Shown here in pieces: positions 21,248-31,670 of a stretch of 64,000 bases of DNA. Every line of letters begins with the position of its first letter. Within the stretch, counting starts at the first letter, position 1. The notes under the pieces are model-generated. The model made no database searches, had not been told where the DNA came from, and saw nothing but the letters and a program-made list of their open reading frames with translations. Made by a program: the position numbers and the translations under genes. Source of the stretch: Neoarius graeffei (Eukaryota; Chordata; Actinopteri; Siluriformes; Ariidae); assembly GCF_027579695.1 (NCBI RefSeq), contig NC_083590.1, positions 15,635,656 through 15,699,655 on the forward strand, written 5' to 3'.

Positions 21248-21589
21248 GTAACATCCCATAATTCTCACAGTTAGTCACTGTAGAGAGAAGGACTGTGTTA
21301 CACATTCCTTTATCCAGCACAGATTATCATCAGAATTTATCAGTTTGTGATACTTTAATTAGGTCCTAATGCTGCTACAATACTTTCACTCAACATTTTA
21401 GAGTAATTAAGATCAATAACTGCACAGTTCAGTGTTTCACAGTGTCACATACAGGATAAGACAGAAAGTGCATCTGGATGGGACACTAAGTCAGAGTAAT
21501 TGCTTACGAGATAATTAAAATAACCAGTAATAATTAATAATAACCAGTGTAAATGGTGTATATAAAGGAGTGTCTATAATGTTGTACAG

Positions 21590-21706
21590 TAAACTCCAGA
21601 TGAAGAGATCAGACTCACCAGAACCCAGCTGTGTCTCCATGAAGAGTGATGGGTCTATGGATCATCCTTTGTACTTTAACAGTGGAAACCCCTCATCTGT
21701 CCACAG
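21590..21706 (+). CDS. N-terminal repeat exon 2 of the NLRC3-like receptor
   Basis: A second copy of the same cassette: acceptor GTTGTACAG, text KLQMKRSDSPEPSCVSMKSD then GSMDHPLYFNSGNPSSVHR, donor CACAG|GTAAC. It is one codon shorter than the first and preserves phase. The flanking introns are also similar (TCTATAATGTTGTACAG before, GTAACATCCCATAATTCTCA after), showing that exon and intron edges were duplicated together. Confidence 0.8.
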
Positions 21707-22044
21707 GTAACATCCCATAATTCTCATAATTAAAGTCAGTTAAAGGCTGTGCTACACTGGCATTAGGAGCTATTTTGATTGAATATATATGATGATTCTT
21801 ATCATTTTAGTGTACAGTTTTTATGATATAATAGTTTCTTAGTCTTTAGTAATTCAGCAAGACTTTCAGGAAATGCTTTTGAGGAGTGTAAATATTTATG
21901 AAGGTCAAAATGTTTTACAGGTCATGTCTTAAATGCTGAAGCAAGAAATGCTAACATAAGCAAAAAAAAACAATATGGAATTACTATTACTACAACTACC
22001 ATTATTAATAATAATACACTGCAGTTAAAATCCCAGCCCCATTG

Positions 22045-22140
22045 AGATCGCTGTTACTTGGCCGTGTCTCCATGAAAAGCGATGTGTCTGAGTGTTTCTG
22101 TAAAATATAATAGAAAATGGAGACCCTTTATATGAACACA
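22045..22140 (+). pseudogene. Decayed third copy of the N-terminal repeat exon
   Basis: CGTGTCTCCATGAAAAGCGA reads VSMKSD as in the two intact cassettes. The frame then meets stops (KI followed by two stops) and keeps only AAAATGGAGACCC of the 3' part. No usable acceptor or donor is evident. Confidence 0.6.
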
Positions 22141-22180
22141 ATGACTATTGACCATAAATCACATCACTGACATTACAGTA

Positions 22181-23821
22181 GGGGAGAGCGGGGTAAGATG
22201 AGCCACTTTTTACATTTTTCATCATAACTACATGTTAAAGCCATTTTTGCTTCCAGTCTACACACCATACCAAATTTCAAAGTGTACTGTTACTATCTGA
22301 GCAAAAAATAATTGATAAGCTCTTATGGTTAGAGTGATATTACCTCTTGAAAAAAAAATGTCAAGTGGCTCAACTTACCCCATGCACGGGGTAAGATGAG
22401 CCACTGTGTGGGGTAAATTGAGCCAACACAAAACATGTTAGGTTAACAAAGTAAACAACTTTTATTATTAGAAGTGCAATCAATGAATCAAGTCAAGTCA
22501 ATCAAGTGGGGGATAGGGCCGTTGCATAGAGAAGGGGAGATGAAGAGAGAGGTGATAGAACAAGATGGGATAGGGAGGGATAGATAGATGGACAGAGAGA
22601 GAGAGATATGCATAGATAGATAGAAAGAGGGATGGTTAGAGAGGGAATGAGAGATATACTATATTATAGAAATTACTAAAACAGTAGAGCAGTGCCAAAA
22701 AATCTTATTTCTTTCAGTAGGTTAAAACATTGCTAAAACATGCAGCAATCATTCCATCAATCATTCAATCATTTCATCATTATTCAATGTTCCAAGCATT
22801 CAAATTGCAAGGGAACACCATTTGCCTCTCCCTCCGTGCTGTCCCACCAACAGTAAAGGGGCGGGGCAATTTTTTCACAATATCCTGTCTTGACAGGACA
22901 GCCTCATCTTTCTCTTTGAAGACAAAGGTTGGCTTTCTTGCAGAGCCATGGCATGACCAGCTTCTTTTGAGAAATCTTGCCTCTATTTCGAAGACATCCA
23001 ATTTGATTATCTGGCCAATGAAGTAATGCACTTTCACCAACTTGGTCTCTACCTCTCCATTCTTTATCTTTTCAGTGAACCTAGTCAGAGTCATCCTGTC
23101 CAAATGCATATCCCTCGCCACAGCCCGAATAGGCCTGCCTTTCCTGACTTCCTCTGCGGCTCTCTCCAAAACTGCACGGGATTGTGCGGCCCTGTCTGTT
23201 TTTCTTTTGTATGAGTGTGGCATCATGCACACCTGTAATAACAGAGGGCATTATTTTATTTATTAAAAACCTTTTAAACACATTATTTATATTAACATGT
23301 TATTTATTTGTTTATTTGTTGTTGTTGTTGTCATATATGACCAGTAAATGTGAAAACTTAAGTGTCATCCATATTGGGTAAGCTCAGCCACCAATGGGGT
23401 AAGTTGAGCCAGTGGCTCAACTTGCCCCATATCTAATGGCTCATCTTACCCCGTGGCCACCATTTTGTAGAAAAATGCTAATAAAGGGGATTAGGCTAAT
23501 CAAAATTATTTTTATTAGCATTCATATCATAGCTTAGAAAGCCACTAACTTAACCCTAATGTGTCTAAATATTATTCTACTTTTGTCTTCTCTAAATCAT
23601 CTTCACTGTGGACAAACATGGAATTGACTTAGAAAGCACAAAAACACATTTTTATAAATATCTCCCTCACCTAGTTTGACATGTGGTGCTCCTCTCCACA
23701 AGTGTAAGTAAATGGTCCCGCCCCCCTTTGAATGTGGTCACATGGTCACATTTGTTTACTGTTTCTTAGAAACAGGGGGTGGCTCATCTTGCCCCCTGGC
23801 TCATCTTACCCCACTCTCCCC
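22181..23821 (-). mobile_element. pogo-like (Tc1/mariner superfamily) element with 25-bp terminal repeats
   Basis: The left end GGGGAGAGCGGGGTAAGATG and the right end CATCTTACCCCACTCTCCCC are inverted repeats (24 of 25 bases including AGCCA/TGGCT). TA lies on both sides (22179-22180, 23822-23823). Extra GGCTCATCTTACCCC / GGGGTAAGTTGAGCC motifs occur internally, as multiple copies of a transposase-binding-like site. The minus strand holds a shortened transposase frame. It lies in an NLR intron. Confidence 0.9.
22780..23232 (-). pseudogene. Internally deleted pogo/jerky-type transposase (N- and C-terminus fused)
   Basis: The minus frame of 150 codons starts MCMMPHSYKRKTDRAAQSRA and has an HTH psq-type DNA-binding domain (RKGRPIRAVARDMHLDRMTL, TRFTEKI). 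It then passes straight to VFEIEARFLKRSWSCHG, the DIVKKLPRPFTVGGTARRER block and MVFPCNLNAWNIE, which resemble the C-terminal tail of fish pogo-like transposases. The DDE catalytic core expected between them is missing. The frame is open across the junction, so a small DNA-binding protein lacking nuclease activity could be made. Confidence 0.7.
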
Positions 23822-24147
23822 TATTTATTAATAATAATGAAAATCAGCTTTTTCCTCAACCTGAACTCCCACCTCCCAAAAACATGTCAGTAGGTCGACT
23901 GATCACTAAATTGCCCCTAAAATGATGGACTGGTGGATCATCCAGGGTGGAGTATAATTCTGGATCGAGTTGCAGATTTTATACCTGTGAACATTTCTGG
24001 CCAGCTTTCTGAAAAATACACATCTGCTTTAGTATCCATTTAAAACACATTATCTGTTCATTCTGCATGATGGAGTGATATTCTGTGACATCCCCATTGA
24101 CCAATTAGGAAGGAAAATCTAGAAAACTCAAATTAAAACTGGGGCAG

Positions 24148-24148
24148 A

Positions 24149-24171
<23 letters not shown>
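24148..24171. repeat. (TA)n microsatellite followed by T run
   Basis: Twelve TA units, then about ten T. Confidence 0.95.
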
Positions 24172-24179
<8 letters not shown>

Positions 24180-24345
24180 TCTCCAGTTCCACAATATTTT
24201 TGTTGTGTTGTATTCAGCACTGTGCTCTCTAAATGTTAATGCACTCATAAAGAATTAGTGTAGTAAAATTAGGGCTAAAGTTTAGATTGTGGGATTAAAG
24301 TGATGAAAGTTATCGTCTTTAACAGCAACAATGTTTTGTTCCCAG

Positions 24346-24399
24346 TGATTTACAGAAGGCAGGAGACAGAATAAAAAAGCTCTTCATCACAGATACAGG
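24346..24399 (+). CDS. Short linker exon of the NLRC3-like receptor
   Basis: The acceptor TTGTTCCCAG is followed by 54 nt, T then GAT TTA CAG..., giving DLQKAGDRIKKLFITDTG, and a donor ACAGG|GTAAG. Phase is 1 nt in and 2 nt out, matching the exons on both sides. It would join the N-terminal repeats to the FISNA-NACHT exon. It is lysine-rich and helical. Support is splice sites, phase and position, not a named domain. Confidence 0.65.
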
Positions 24400-24638
24400 G
24401 TAAGATCAAACCCAACACCATGACTGTGACACTGACGCACTGGTATTATAAACCTCTCTGCTGTTATTTCATAGAGACTGATTAGATAAAAGAAAACATA
24501 CAGGAGAATAAAACAAATGCACAGTGAGAACATCATAAAGAACTCTCTGTGGAAACCAGTCAGAAACACTGTGATCTTAAACTCTAATAATTGGAGCCCA
24601 TGTCTCACCATGTCTTCCTACTTCACCCTGTCACACAG

Positions 24639-26261
24639 ACACGCCCCAGAATCTGCTGCTGGAAATGAAGTCCAGAAAAAGTTCAGATTAAATCTGATGA
24701 AGAAGTTTCAGTGTTTAAATGGAGTGATAATAAAGCAGGAAAACCGAGTGCTCCTGAATGAGATCTACACAGAGCTCTACATCACAGAGGGAGACAGTGG
24801 AGACATCAATAAAGAACATGAGGTGAGACAGATCGAGGCAGTGTCCAAGAGAAAAACAACAGAGGAAACACCAATCAAATGCAACGACATCTTTAAGCTC
24901 TTATCTGAAGAAGATGAACCCATCAGAACTGTAGTGACAAAGGGAGTGGCTGGTATTGGAAAAACAGTCTCTGTGCAGAAGTTCATTGTGGACTGGGCTG
25001 AAGGGAAAGCAAATCAGGACGTCCCCCTCATATTTCCACTTCCTTTCAGAGAGCTGAATCTGATGAAGGACCAAAAACTGAGTCTGATGGAGCTCCTTCA
25101 TGTCTGTTTCAAGGAAACCAAAGAAACAGAAATGTCCAGGTTGGAAAAGGTTCTGTTCATTTTTGATGGATTGGACGAGTGTCGTTTCCCTCTGGATTTC
25201 CAGAACACAGTGAGAGTGTGTGATGTAACTGAATCAGCATCGGTGCATGTGCTGCTGATAAACCTGATCAAAGGGAATCTGCTTCCCTCTGCTCTCATCT
25301 GGATCACCTCCCGACCAGCAGCAGCTGATCAAATCCCCTCTGAGTATGTCCACCGAGTCACAGAGGTACGAGGGTTCAATGACCCTCAGAAGGAGGAGTA
25401 CTTCAGGAAGAGGGTCAATGATCAGAGCCTGGCCGAGAACATCATCACACACCTGAAGTCATTAAGAAGCCTCTACATCATGTGTCACATCCCAGTCTTC
25501 TGCTGGATTTCAGCTGCTGTTCTAGAGAGAATGTTGGGTGAAGCAGAGAGTGGAGAGATCCCCAAGACTCTGACTCAAATGTACACACGCTTCCTCAACA
25601 TTCAGACAAACATCATCAGAGGAAAGTACTCAAAGAAGCAGGAGAGTGATGAAGAAATGCTTCTCAAACTGGGAAAACTGGCTTTTGAGCAGCTGGAGAA
25701 AGGCAACCTGATCTTCTATGAGGAAGACCTGAGAGCGTGTGGCATTGATGTGACAGAAGCAGCAGTGTACTCCGGTGTGTGTACGCAGATCTTCAGAGAG
25801 GAGGTTGGGCTTCACCAGAGTAAAGTGTATTGCTTTGTTCATCTGAGTGTTCAGGAGCATCTCGCAGCTCTGTATGTGCATCTGACCTTCATGAAGGAAA
25901 AGAGAAATGTTCTTGATCAGAGTCGATCCTTTAAGACAATTTCAGATGTACACAGGAGTGCTATAGATCAGACCTTAAAAAGTCAGACTGGACATCTGGA
26001 TCTGTTCCTCCGCTTTCTTCTGGGTCTCTCACTGGAGTCCAATCAGAAACTTTTACATGCCTTAGTAACACAGACAGGAAGTAGCTCCCAGAGCAAAGAG
26101 GAAACAGTTCAGTACATTAAGATGATGATGATGATCAGTGAGAATCTTTCTGCAGAAAAATCCATCAATCTGTTCCACTGTCTGAATGAACTGGGTGACA
26201 ATTCTCTCGTGAAGGAAATCCAACGCTACCTGAAATCTGGAAAACAAAGTGAACTCTCTCC

Positions 26262-26298
<37 letters not shown>

Positions 26299-26406
26299 GT
26301 TTATTTGTACAGCGCTTTTAACAATAAACATTGTCGCAAAGCAGCTTTACAGAATTTGAACGACTTAAAACATGAGCTAATTTTATCCCTAATCTATCCC
26401 CAATGA
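24639..26406 (+). CDS. FISNA-NACHT exon of an NLRC3-like receptor, open part
   Basis: The exon starts after the acceptor CTGTCACACAG (AG at 24637-24638); the first full codon is CAC at 24640. The order is FISNA segment ([14 protein letters not shown], residues about 40-55), Walker A GVAGIGKT (about 102-109), Walker [11 protein letters not shown] (about 172-181), sensor-1-like [15 protein letters not shown], and winged-helix/NACHT-associated helices up to [16 protein letters not shown] proteins bind ATP/dATP and oligomerise in the cytosol. Fish NLRC3-like members are innate-immune receptors or regulators. All nucleotide-binding motifs are intact over ~541 codons. A repeat insertion at 26266 then adds INQ repeats and a TGA at 26404-26406. 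The upstream ATG at 24517 is inside the intron and is not the likely start. Confidence 0.88.
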
Positions 26407-26713
26407 GCAAGCCTGTGGCGACGGTGGCAAGGAAAAACTCCCTCAGACGACATGAGGAAGAAACCTCGAGAGGAACCAGACTCAAAAGGGAACCCATCCT
26501 CATTTGGGCAACAACAGACAGCCTGACTATAATATTAACAGTTTTAACAGGTATAACCCTCAACTGTCCTCATGGGGCCGTCCTTCACAGGAGTGGGGCG
26601 ATAAAACTCCGACCAGACACAGGGCACCAGGATGGATCAAGCAGGTCCGAGGGGCAGAAGAGGCCAGCATCTCAATCCCAGGATCAACATGTAACTCAGA
26701 GGGACCACCTTCA
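26266..26713 (+). mobile_element. Retroposed repeat with (TCAA)n end inside the NACHT exon
   Basis: It begins with nine TCAA units followed by GTTTATTTGTACAGCGCTTT, a fish repeat end. It runs to ATCAACATGTAACTCAGAGG and returns to exon sequence. The hexamer CCTTCA flanks it (26260-26265 and 26708-26713), and the NLR protein text continues on the far side. Length is 448 bp, not a multiple of three, so it both inserts stops and shifts the frame. Confidence 0.8.
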
Positions 26714-26859
26714 CAGTGGTCTGCTCTGGCGTTTGTGTTACTGACTTCAGCACAGGAGCTGGAGGAGTTTGACCTGAGTAAATATACCAGTACAGAGAAG
26801 ATACCAGATCGGGTTCTTGTGAGGGTGATGCCTGTGATTGCAGCATCCAGAAAAGCAAT
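26714..26859 (+). pseudogene. 3' end of the NACHT exon, separated by the repeat
   Basis: Beyond the insertion the expected C-terminal text of this exon resumes in another frame: QWSALAFVLLTSAQELEEFD then LSKYTSTEKIPDRVLVRVMP and VIAASRKAM, ending at a donor AAT|GTAAGT (GT at 26860-26861). This is the hallmark NLRC3-like bridge between NACHT and LRRs (SALxFVLLTSxxELxxFDLxKY). It is well preserved, which suggests the insertion is recent. CTTCACAG|TGG at the junction could serve as an acceptor if the insertion were spliced out. Confidence 0.75.
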
Positions 26860-26899
26860 GTAAGTAAAGCTGAATATAACTGTTTGCAGAGCTCTCTTA

Positions 26900-27196
26900 G
26901 GTGTGGGTGGAGCACAGAGGACAGCAGGACAAAGCTTCAGGTAAGAATAGGCTTTTATTGCCAGACTTTTCAGTATAACAACAGTTCTATTCTGGTAAAT
27001 ACACACACGCTGTGTTCTTGTCCCAGGAAGAGCTCTCCTCTGCTCTCCCTCTGCCTCCTTAAATAGGGCGCGGTTACTGGGAAGACACACAAACACACAG
27101 GTTAATTACCGTCAGGTGTAGTGATTCTGCCACACACCTTCCCTGGCTCCGCCCTCCTGTCACAGACCAGCGCTTGACCACGCCCCCGCTGCCACA
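26900..27196 (-). repeat. 3' LTR of Gypsy copy B (outer end missing)
   Basis: Homologous to the LTRs at 38065-38375 and 42133-42471: the blocks GTGGGTGGAGCACAGAGGAC, GGTTAATTACCGTCAGGTG and GCCACGCCCC-type ends are shared. It ends GCCACA at the internal border. The expected outer TGTAGCGAGAATCGC is absent, so the element lost its terminus on this side. Confidence 0.85.
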
Positions 27197-27212
27197 TACC
27201 CCACCGCCCGAC

Positions 27213-29366
27213 TCAGGCCGGGCGGCCGTCCGGCCCGCAGCCGACCCCCCCCCCCCCCCCTTGACGGGAGAGGAAGTCTGCCACGACCATCTGCGCCCCC
27301 GGCCTGTGGACCACCTTGAAATTGAAGGGTTGGAGTGCCAGATACCAACGAGTGATCCGCGCGTTGGCATCTTTCATGCGGTGGAGCCACTGGAGGGGCG
27401 CGTGGTCCGAACAGAGGGTGAAAGGGCGCCCCAGCAGGTAGTAACGGAGGGCGAGGACCGCCCACTTGATCACCAGGCATTCTTTCTCAATCGTGCTGTA
27501 GCGCCCCTCACGCACCGACAGCTTCCTGCTAAAGTACAGGATGGGGCTGTCCTCCCCCTCCACCTCCTGGGACAACACCGCCCCCAGCCCTCTGTCCGAC
27601 GCGTCGGTCTGCAACACAAAAGGGAGAGAAAAGTCAGGGGAGTGTAATAGTGGCCCCCCACACAGTGCAGCCTTTACCTCAGAGAAAGCCCGCTGGCACT
27701 GCTCCGTCCACTGGACCGGATCTGGCGCCCCCTTTTTAGTGAGGTCAGTCAGTGGGCTGGTGACGTCCGAATAATTAGGTATAAACCTACGATAGTAGCC
27801 AGCCAGCCCCAGGAACTGTCTCACCCCCTTTTTGGTCTTGGGCCTCGGGCAGGCCGCAATCGCTGCTGTCTTATTAATTTGGGGACGCACCTGCCCGTTG
27901 CCCAAGTGGAAGCCCAGATACCGTACTTCCACCCGCCCAATCGCACACTTCTTCGGGTTGGCAGTGAGCCCCGCCCGCCTCAGCGACCTAAGGACGGCCC
28001 TCAGGTGTTGCAAGTGTTGCTGCCAGTCATTACTATAAATGATAACATCATCAAGATATGCGGCCGCATAGGTGGCGTGGGGCCGGAGGACCCTGTCCAT
28101 CAGCTGCTGAAACGTAGCGGGCGCCCCAAACAGCCCAAAAGGAAGTGTGACAAATTGGTGTAAGCTGAACGGTGTGGAAAAGGCCATTTTCTCCCGGGAT
28201 AATGGAGTCAAGGGGATCTGCCAATATCCCTTCGTCAAATCCAGTGTCGAGTAAAAGCGAGCCATGCCTAGTCGATCGAGCAGCTCGTCAATACGAGGCA
28301 TTGGGTACGCGTCGAATTTAGACACCGCGTTGACTTTTCTATAGTCCACACAGAACTGGACCGACCCGTCGGCCTTGGGTACCAAGACCACCGGGCTGCT
28401 CCAGTCACTGTGGGACTCCTCGACGATGCCCATTTCGAGCATGGTCTGAAGTTCTTCCCGAACCACCTTTTTTTTGTGTTCGGGTAGCCTGTAAGGGTGG
28501 CTACGCACTACCACCCCCGGGGGCGTCTCTGTGGTGTTCTATGAGGTTAGTGCGACCGGGCAGGGGCGAGAACACAACCGAAAACTCGGCCTGCAACTGG
28601 GCGACCTCTGTGAGTTGGGTCGGGGAGAGGTGGTCACCACAGGGGACCGGAGAGGGACGTGATGCCAATGTCCCTTTTTGAACCTCCGGCCCCAGCTCCG
28701 CCTTCTCCGGAACTACCGACACCAATGCCACGGGGACCTCCTCGTTCCAGAGTTTAAGCAGATTGAGGTGGTAGATCTGTAGCGCCCCCCCCCCCCGTCC
28801 GTTCGCCTCACCTCATAGTCGATGTCCCCGACTCGCCGTGTGACCTCAAAGGGTCCTTGCCACTTGGCGATTAATTTGGAGCTCGACGTGGGCAACAGTA
28901 TGAGTACCTTATCTCCCGGAGTGAACTCTCTAAGGCGCGTGCCCTTGTTGTACAGGCGGGCTTGCCGTTCCTGGGCCTGCCGCAAATTCTCTTGAGTTAG
29001 GTGGGTGAGCGTGTGGAGTTTTGCGCGCAGGTCCATAACGTACTGAATTTCATTTTTACTCTGTGAAGGTCCCTCCTCCCAATTTTCTCGCAGCACATCT
29101 AAAATGCCGCGCGGCTTACGCCCGTATAACAGTTCAAATGGGGAGAACCCCGTGGAGGCTTGGGGGACCTCTCGCACTGCAAATAACAAGGGTTTGAGCC
29201 ATTTATCCCTGTTACGTGCGTCCTCACTTACGAATTTTTTGATTATATTCTTGAGGGTGCGATTGAACCGTTCAACTAAACTGTCCGTTTGTGGGTGATA
29301 AATGCTGGTACGGATCGGCTTGATACCTAATAGCCCATACAGTTCGCTCAGTGTTCGTGACATAAA
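27213..29366 (-). pseudogene. Gypsy pol, copy B: partial integrase, reverse transcriptase, RNase H
   Basis: Read on the minus strand: the integrase C-terminal half (YHPQTDSLVERFNRTLKNII, with the catalytic Glu kept) in the frame ending at 28713; then a short frame to 28501; then reverse transcriptase with VDYRKVNAVSKFDAYPMPR, FGAPATFQ and YLDDVIIYS; then RNase H (LQTDASDRGLGAVLS, CSDHAPLQW), ending at 27213. Integrase precedes reverse transcriptase, as in Gmr1 elements. Frameshifts lie near 28790 (poly-C) and near 28540 (2 bases missing compared with the other copy). The stretch 27213-28514 is open for 433 codons. Confidence 0.85.
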
Positions 29367-29417
29367 CAGGGATGTGATTTTTCCGCGAATTCGCGGAATT
29401 CCGCTTTTTTCACCTCA

Positions 29418-29790
29418 TTATCTCATCTCATTATCTCTAGCCGCTTTATCCTTCTACAGGGTTGCAGGCAAGCTGGAGCCTATCCCAGCTGACTACGGGC
29501 GAAAGGTGGGGTACACCCTGGACAAGTCGCCAGGTCATCACAGGGCTGACACATAGACACAGACAACCATTCACACTCACATTCACACCTACGGTCAATT
29601 TAGAGTCACCAGTTAACTTAACCTGCATGTCTTTGGACTGGGGGAAACCGGAGCACCCGGAGGAAACCCACGCGGACACGGGGAGAACATGCAAACTCCA
29701 CACAGAAAGGCCCTCGCCGGCCCCGGGGCTCGAACCCAGGACCTTCTTGCTGTGAGGCGACAGCGCTAACCACTACACCACCGTGCCGCC
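29418..29790 (-). mobile_element. tRNA-headed SINE, minus strand, full length
   Basis: Full copy with the tRNA-like head (A-box GTAGTGGTTAGCG, B-box GGTTCGAGCCCC on the minus strand), body and GAGATAATGAGATGAGATAA tail. It is flanked by CTTTTTTCACCTCA (29404-29417) and CTTTTTTTCACCTCA (29791-29805), a target duplication differing by one T. Confidence 0.92.
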
Positions 29791-29893
29791 CTTTTTTTCA
29801 CCTCAAAACTTGAAAATTTTTTTTTCTGATTTTTCCCTCATCCACATTCGTATCCTATTCGTTCCGACTTTGTTTGAAAGATGGCAGCCTCAG

Positions 29894-30210
29894 ATTTGCA
29901 TCTTTACGCCTCGATCACGGAGGCTGCCATCTTTCAACTCTTTGTTTGAAGCGAGCTTACGTACAGCTATCTAACAAGCGCGTTCATTGGTTGTTACAGA
30001 GCGATGAGCCAATCACGTACCTCGTTTCATCTCAATGACGTAATTGCGTAAATGACGTAATTACGTCAATGAGATGAAACGAGGTACGTGATTGGCTCAT
30101 CGCTCTGTAACAACCAATGAACGCGCTTGTTAGATAGCTGTACGTAAGCTCGCTTCAAACAAAGAGTTGAAAGATGGCAGCCTCCGTGATCGAGGCATAA
30201 AGATGCAAAT
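29894..30210. repeat. Near-perfect inverted repeat: 152-bp arms, 13-nt loop
   Basis: The left arm 29894-30045 and right arm 30059-30210 are reverse complements with only one or a few mismatches, from ATTTGCATCTTTACGCCTCG at the outer edge to TGACGTAATT at the loop. As DNA this could extrude a cruciform; as RNA it would form a long double strand. Confidence 0.92.
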
Positions 30211-30350
30211 CGATTTAAAGAAATCGACAGAATAGTGAAAAAAAAAAAGTTCCGCTGGGAATGGTTGGAGAAAAACCGCGGCTCGCCTCGGGGCGAATTA
30301 CGTCACAAGGCGCGGGGCTAGCGGGCCCTGCTCGTGCTGGTTCTTTGGGG

Positions 30351-30461
30351 TGTGTGTGAGAGAGAGAGAGAGAGTGTGTGTGAGCGAGAGTGAGTGAGCG
30401 AGAGAGTGTGTGTGTGCACGAGAGAGTGTGTGTGTGAGAGTGAGCGAGTGTGTGTGTGTGT
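30351..30461. repeat. GA/GT simple repeat
   Basis: Alternating GAGAGAGA and GTGTGTGT runs with GAGCGAGAGTGAGTGAG interruptions. Confidence 0.9.
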
Positions 30462-30709
30462 CAGAGTTGCATGTTGACCATTATATTGGCTTGAATTTGT
30501 TAATCATGACAAGTTTTTTCTTGTGTGTTTGCTTGCCATTTTAGTACAATTTTTAAGTCAGAAAACCCCAGAACCCAGGAGCTTCGGGGGGCTTCCCCCC
30601 TTGTCCCCCCACCAGGCCGCTGCCCTGGACCAGCTGGGGGCCTGCGGCCCCCAGACCCCCGGCTAAAATTTTCAGATAATTTCACCAGCCCCAACTCACA
30701 TCCCTGATT

Positions 30710-30712
<3 letters not shown>

Positions 30713-30794
<82 letters not shown>

Positions 30795-30795
30795 A
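30713..30795. repeat. (TA)n then (CA)n compound microsatellite
   Basis: About 27 TA units followed directly by about 14 CA units, next to the end of the hAT-like MITE. Confidence 0.95.
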
Positions 30796-31670
30796 ATACA
30801 GTGACTTGTTTATGTACACAATTCACAGCTATGCAACAGCTGTACAGATGTATTTGGTGATACAGTAAGTGAGCTAAATTTTAACAGTGCAAACAATGCC
30901 ACAAATAGAAAAGATTAATGCCGTTGTCATGCCGACCGAGGCTGTTGTGTTTCCCGCTTGTGGTCTCGTCATTCGTCACTTCCGGAAGGGGCAGTGCTGA
31001 AGTAAGCGGCTCGACTATGTAGCGCGATAGGGTTTACATGCACTAAGTAGCTCGGCAAAAATTGCATAATCTAGGTCGTGTAGCTCGATTGCGAGAAATC
31101 AAGTTTGGTTCAATTTCAGCCGAGCTAAGGTGTTTACATGCCATTTAGAGCTTCGATTTCAGTCGAGCAACGGCAGAAATTCGATTTTCTCTATGTGCAT
31201 GTAAACGCCCTGACTGTTGGCCAACGAGCTCATCATGAGTATCTCCATAAAACTCCTTCAGCACTGGGCTGTGATCATTTCAGTCGCTCACTAATTAGAG
31301 AACAAATCAAATGTCTGATCTGTTCAGATAAATATGTCTCTGCCTCGAACTCTGCCTGCTTCATCTAAGCCAGACTTTTGAAACTCTTTTCCTTTCTCCT
31401 CTTCTAAATATTTTAGATCAGACTCTTATTTCCTGATTTGGTGATCAGATTTGATGTTGCGTGTTTATCCCATGTGTCAGTGATGACGTGCGCAGCAGAA
31501 AACTCAAATCCGAACAGCTCGAACTGTGAATTACTGTTACAGCATTTCAGTGTATTGTCGACTCGGAGTTTGTACTTTTGTCATTTATGAAAATGAAATG
31601 GTGCAGTGAAAGGTTTGAGGACCTGTTTGATAATGTGTGAGTTTATTATGTATTATCTTATTTCCTTCAG
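30796..31670. other. Intronic sequence with a short MITE candidate
   Basis: Apart from the inverted pair at 31029-31211 and a polypyrimidine acceptor tract (ATCTTATTTCCTTCAG) ending at 31670, I see no gene. Confidence 0.4.
31029..31211. mobile_element. Small MITE candidate
   Basis: AGGGTTTACATGCAC (31029-31043) and GTGCATGTAAACGCCCT (31195-31211) are inverted with small differences. The inside repeats TAGCTCG and TTTACATGC. No clear target duplication. Confidence 0.5.

Larger units (their letters stand above)
26900..29366 (-). mobile_element. Truncated Gmr1-type Gypsy retrotransposon, copy B
   Basis: The minus-strand element keeps a 3' LTR (26900-27196, lacking its outermost ~20 bp) and pol back to the middle of the integrase, where it stops abruptly at CATAAA/C and meets a hAT-like element. 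It is a close relative of the full element at 38065-42471. Homopolymer C runs at 27246-27260 and about 28785-28797 coincide with frame changes. Confidence 0.88.
29367..30706. mobile_element. hAT-like MITE with 11-bp ends, containing a SINE and a large hairpin
   Basis: The ends CAGGGATGTGA (29367-29377) and TCACATCCCTG (30696-30706) are inverted. Inside are TTCGCGGAATTCCGC near the left end, the SINE at 29418-29793, a 317-bp hairpin and a G/C-rich block (CTGGGGGCCTGCGGCCCCCA) near 30625-30650. The flanks do not match, because the left side is the truncated Gypsy element and the right side a TA repeat. No coding sequence. Confidence 0.65.

Noticed and set aside
24517..24638. ATG at 24517 as start of the NACHT protein
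   Set aside because: A strong acceptor at 24637-24638 and matching phase with the exon at 24346 show that 24517-24638 is intron.
27174..28163. Several plus-strand open frames across the Gypsy pol copies (also 38477-41734)
   Set aside because: They are antisense shadows of the GC-rich minus-strand gag/pol and have no family motifs of their own.
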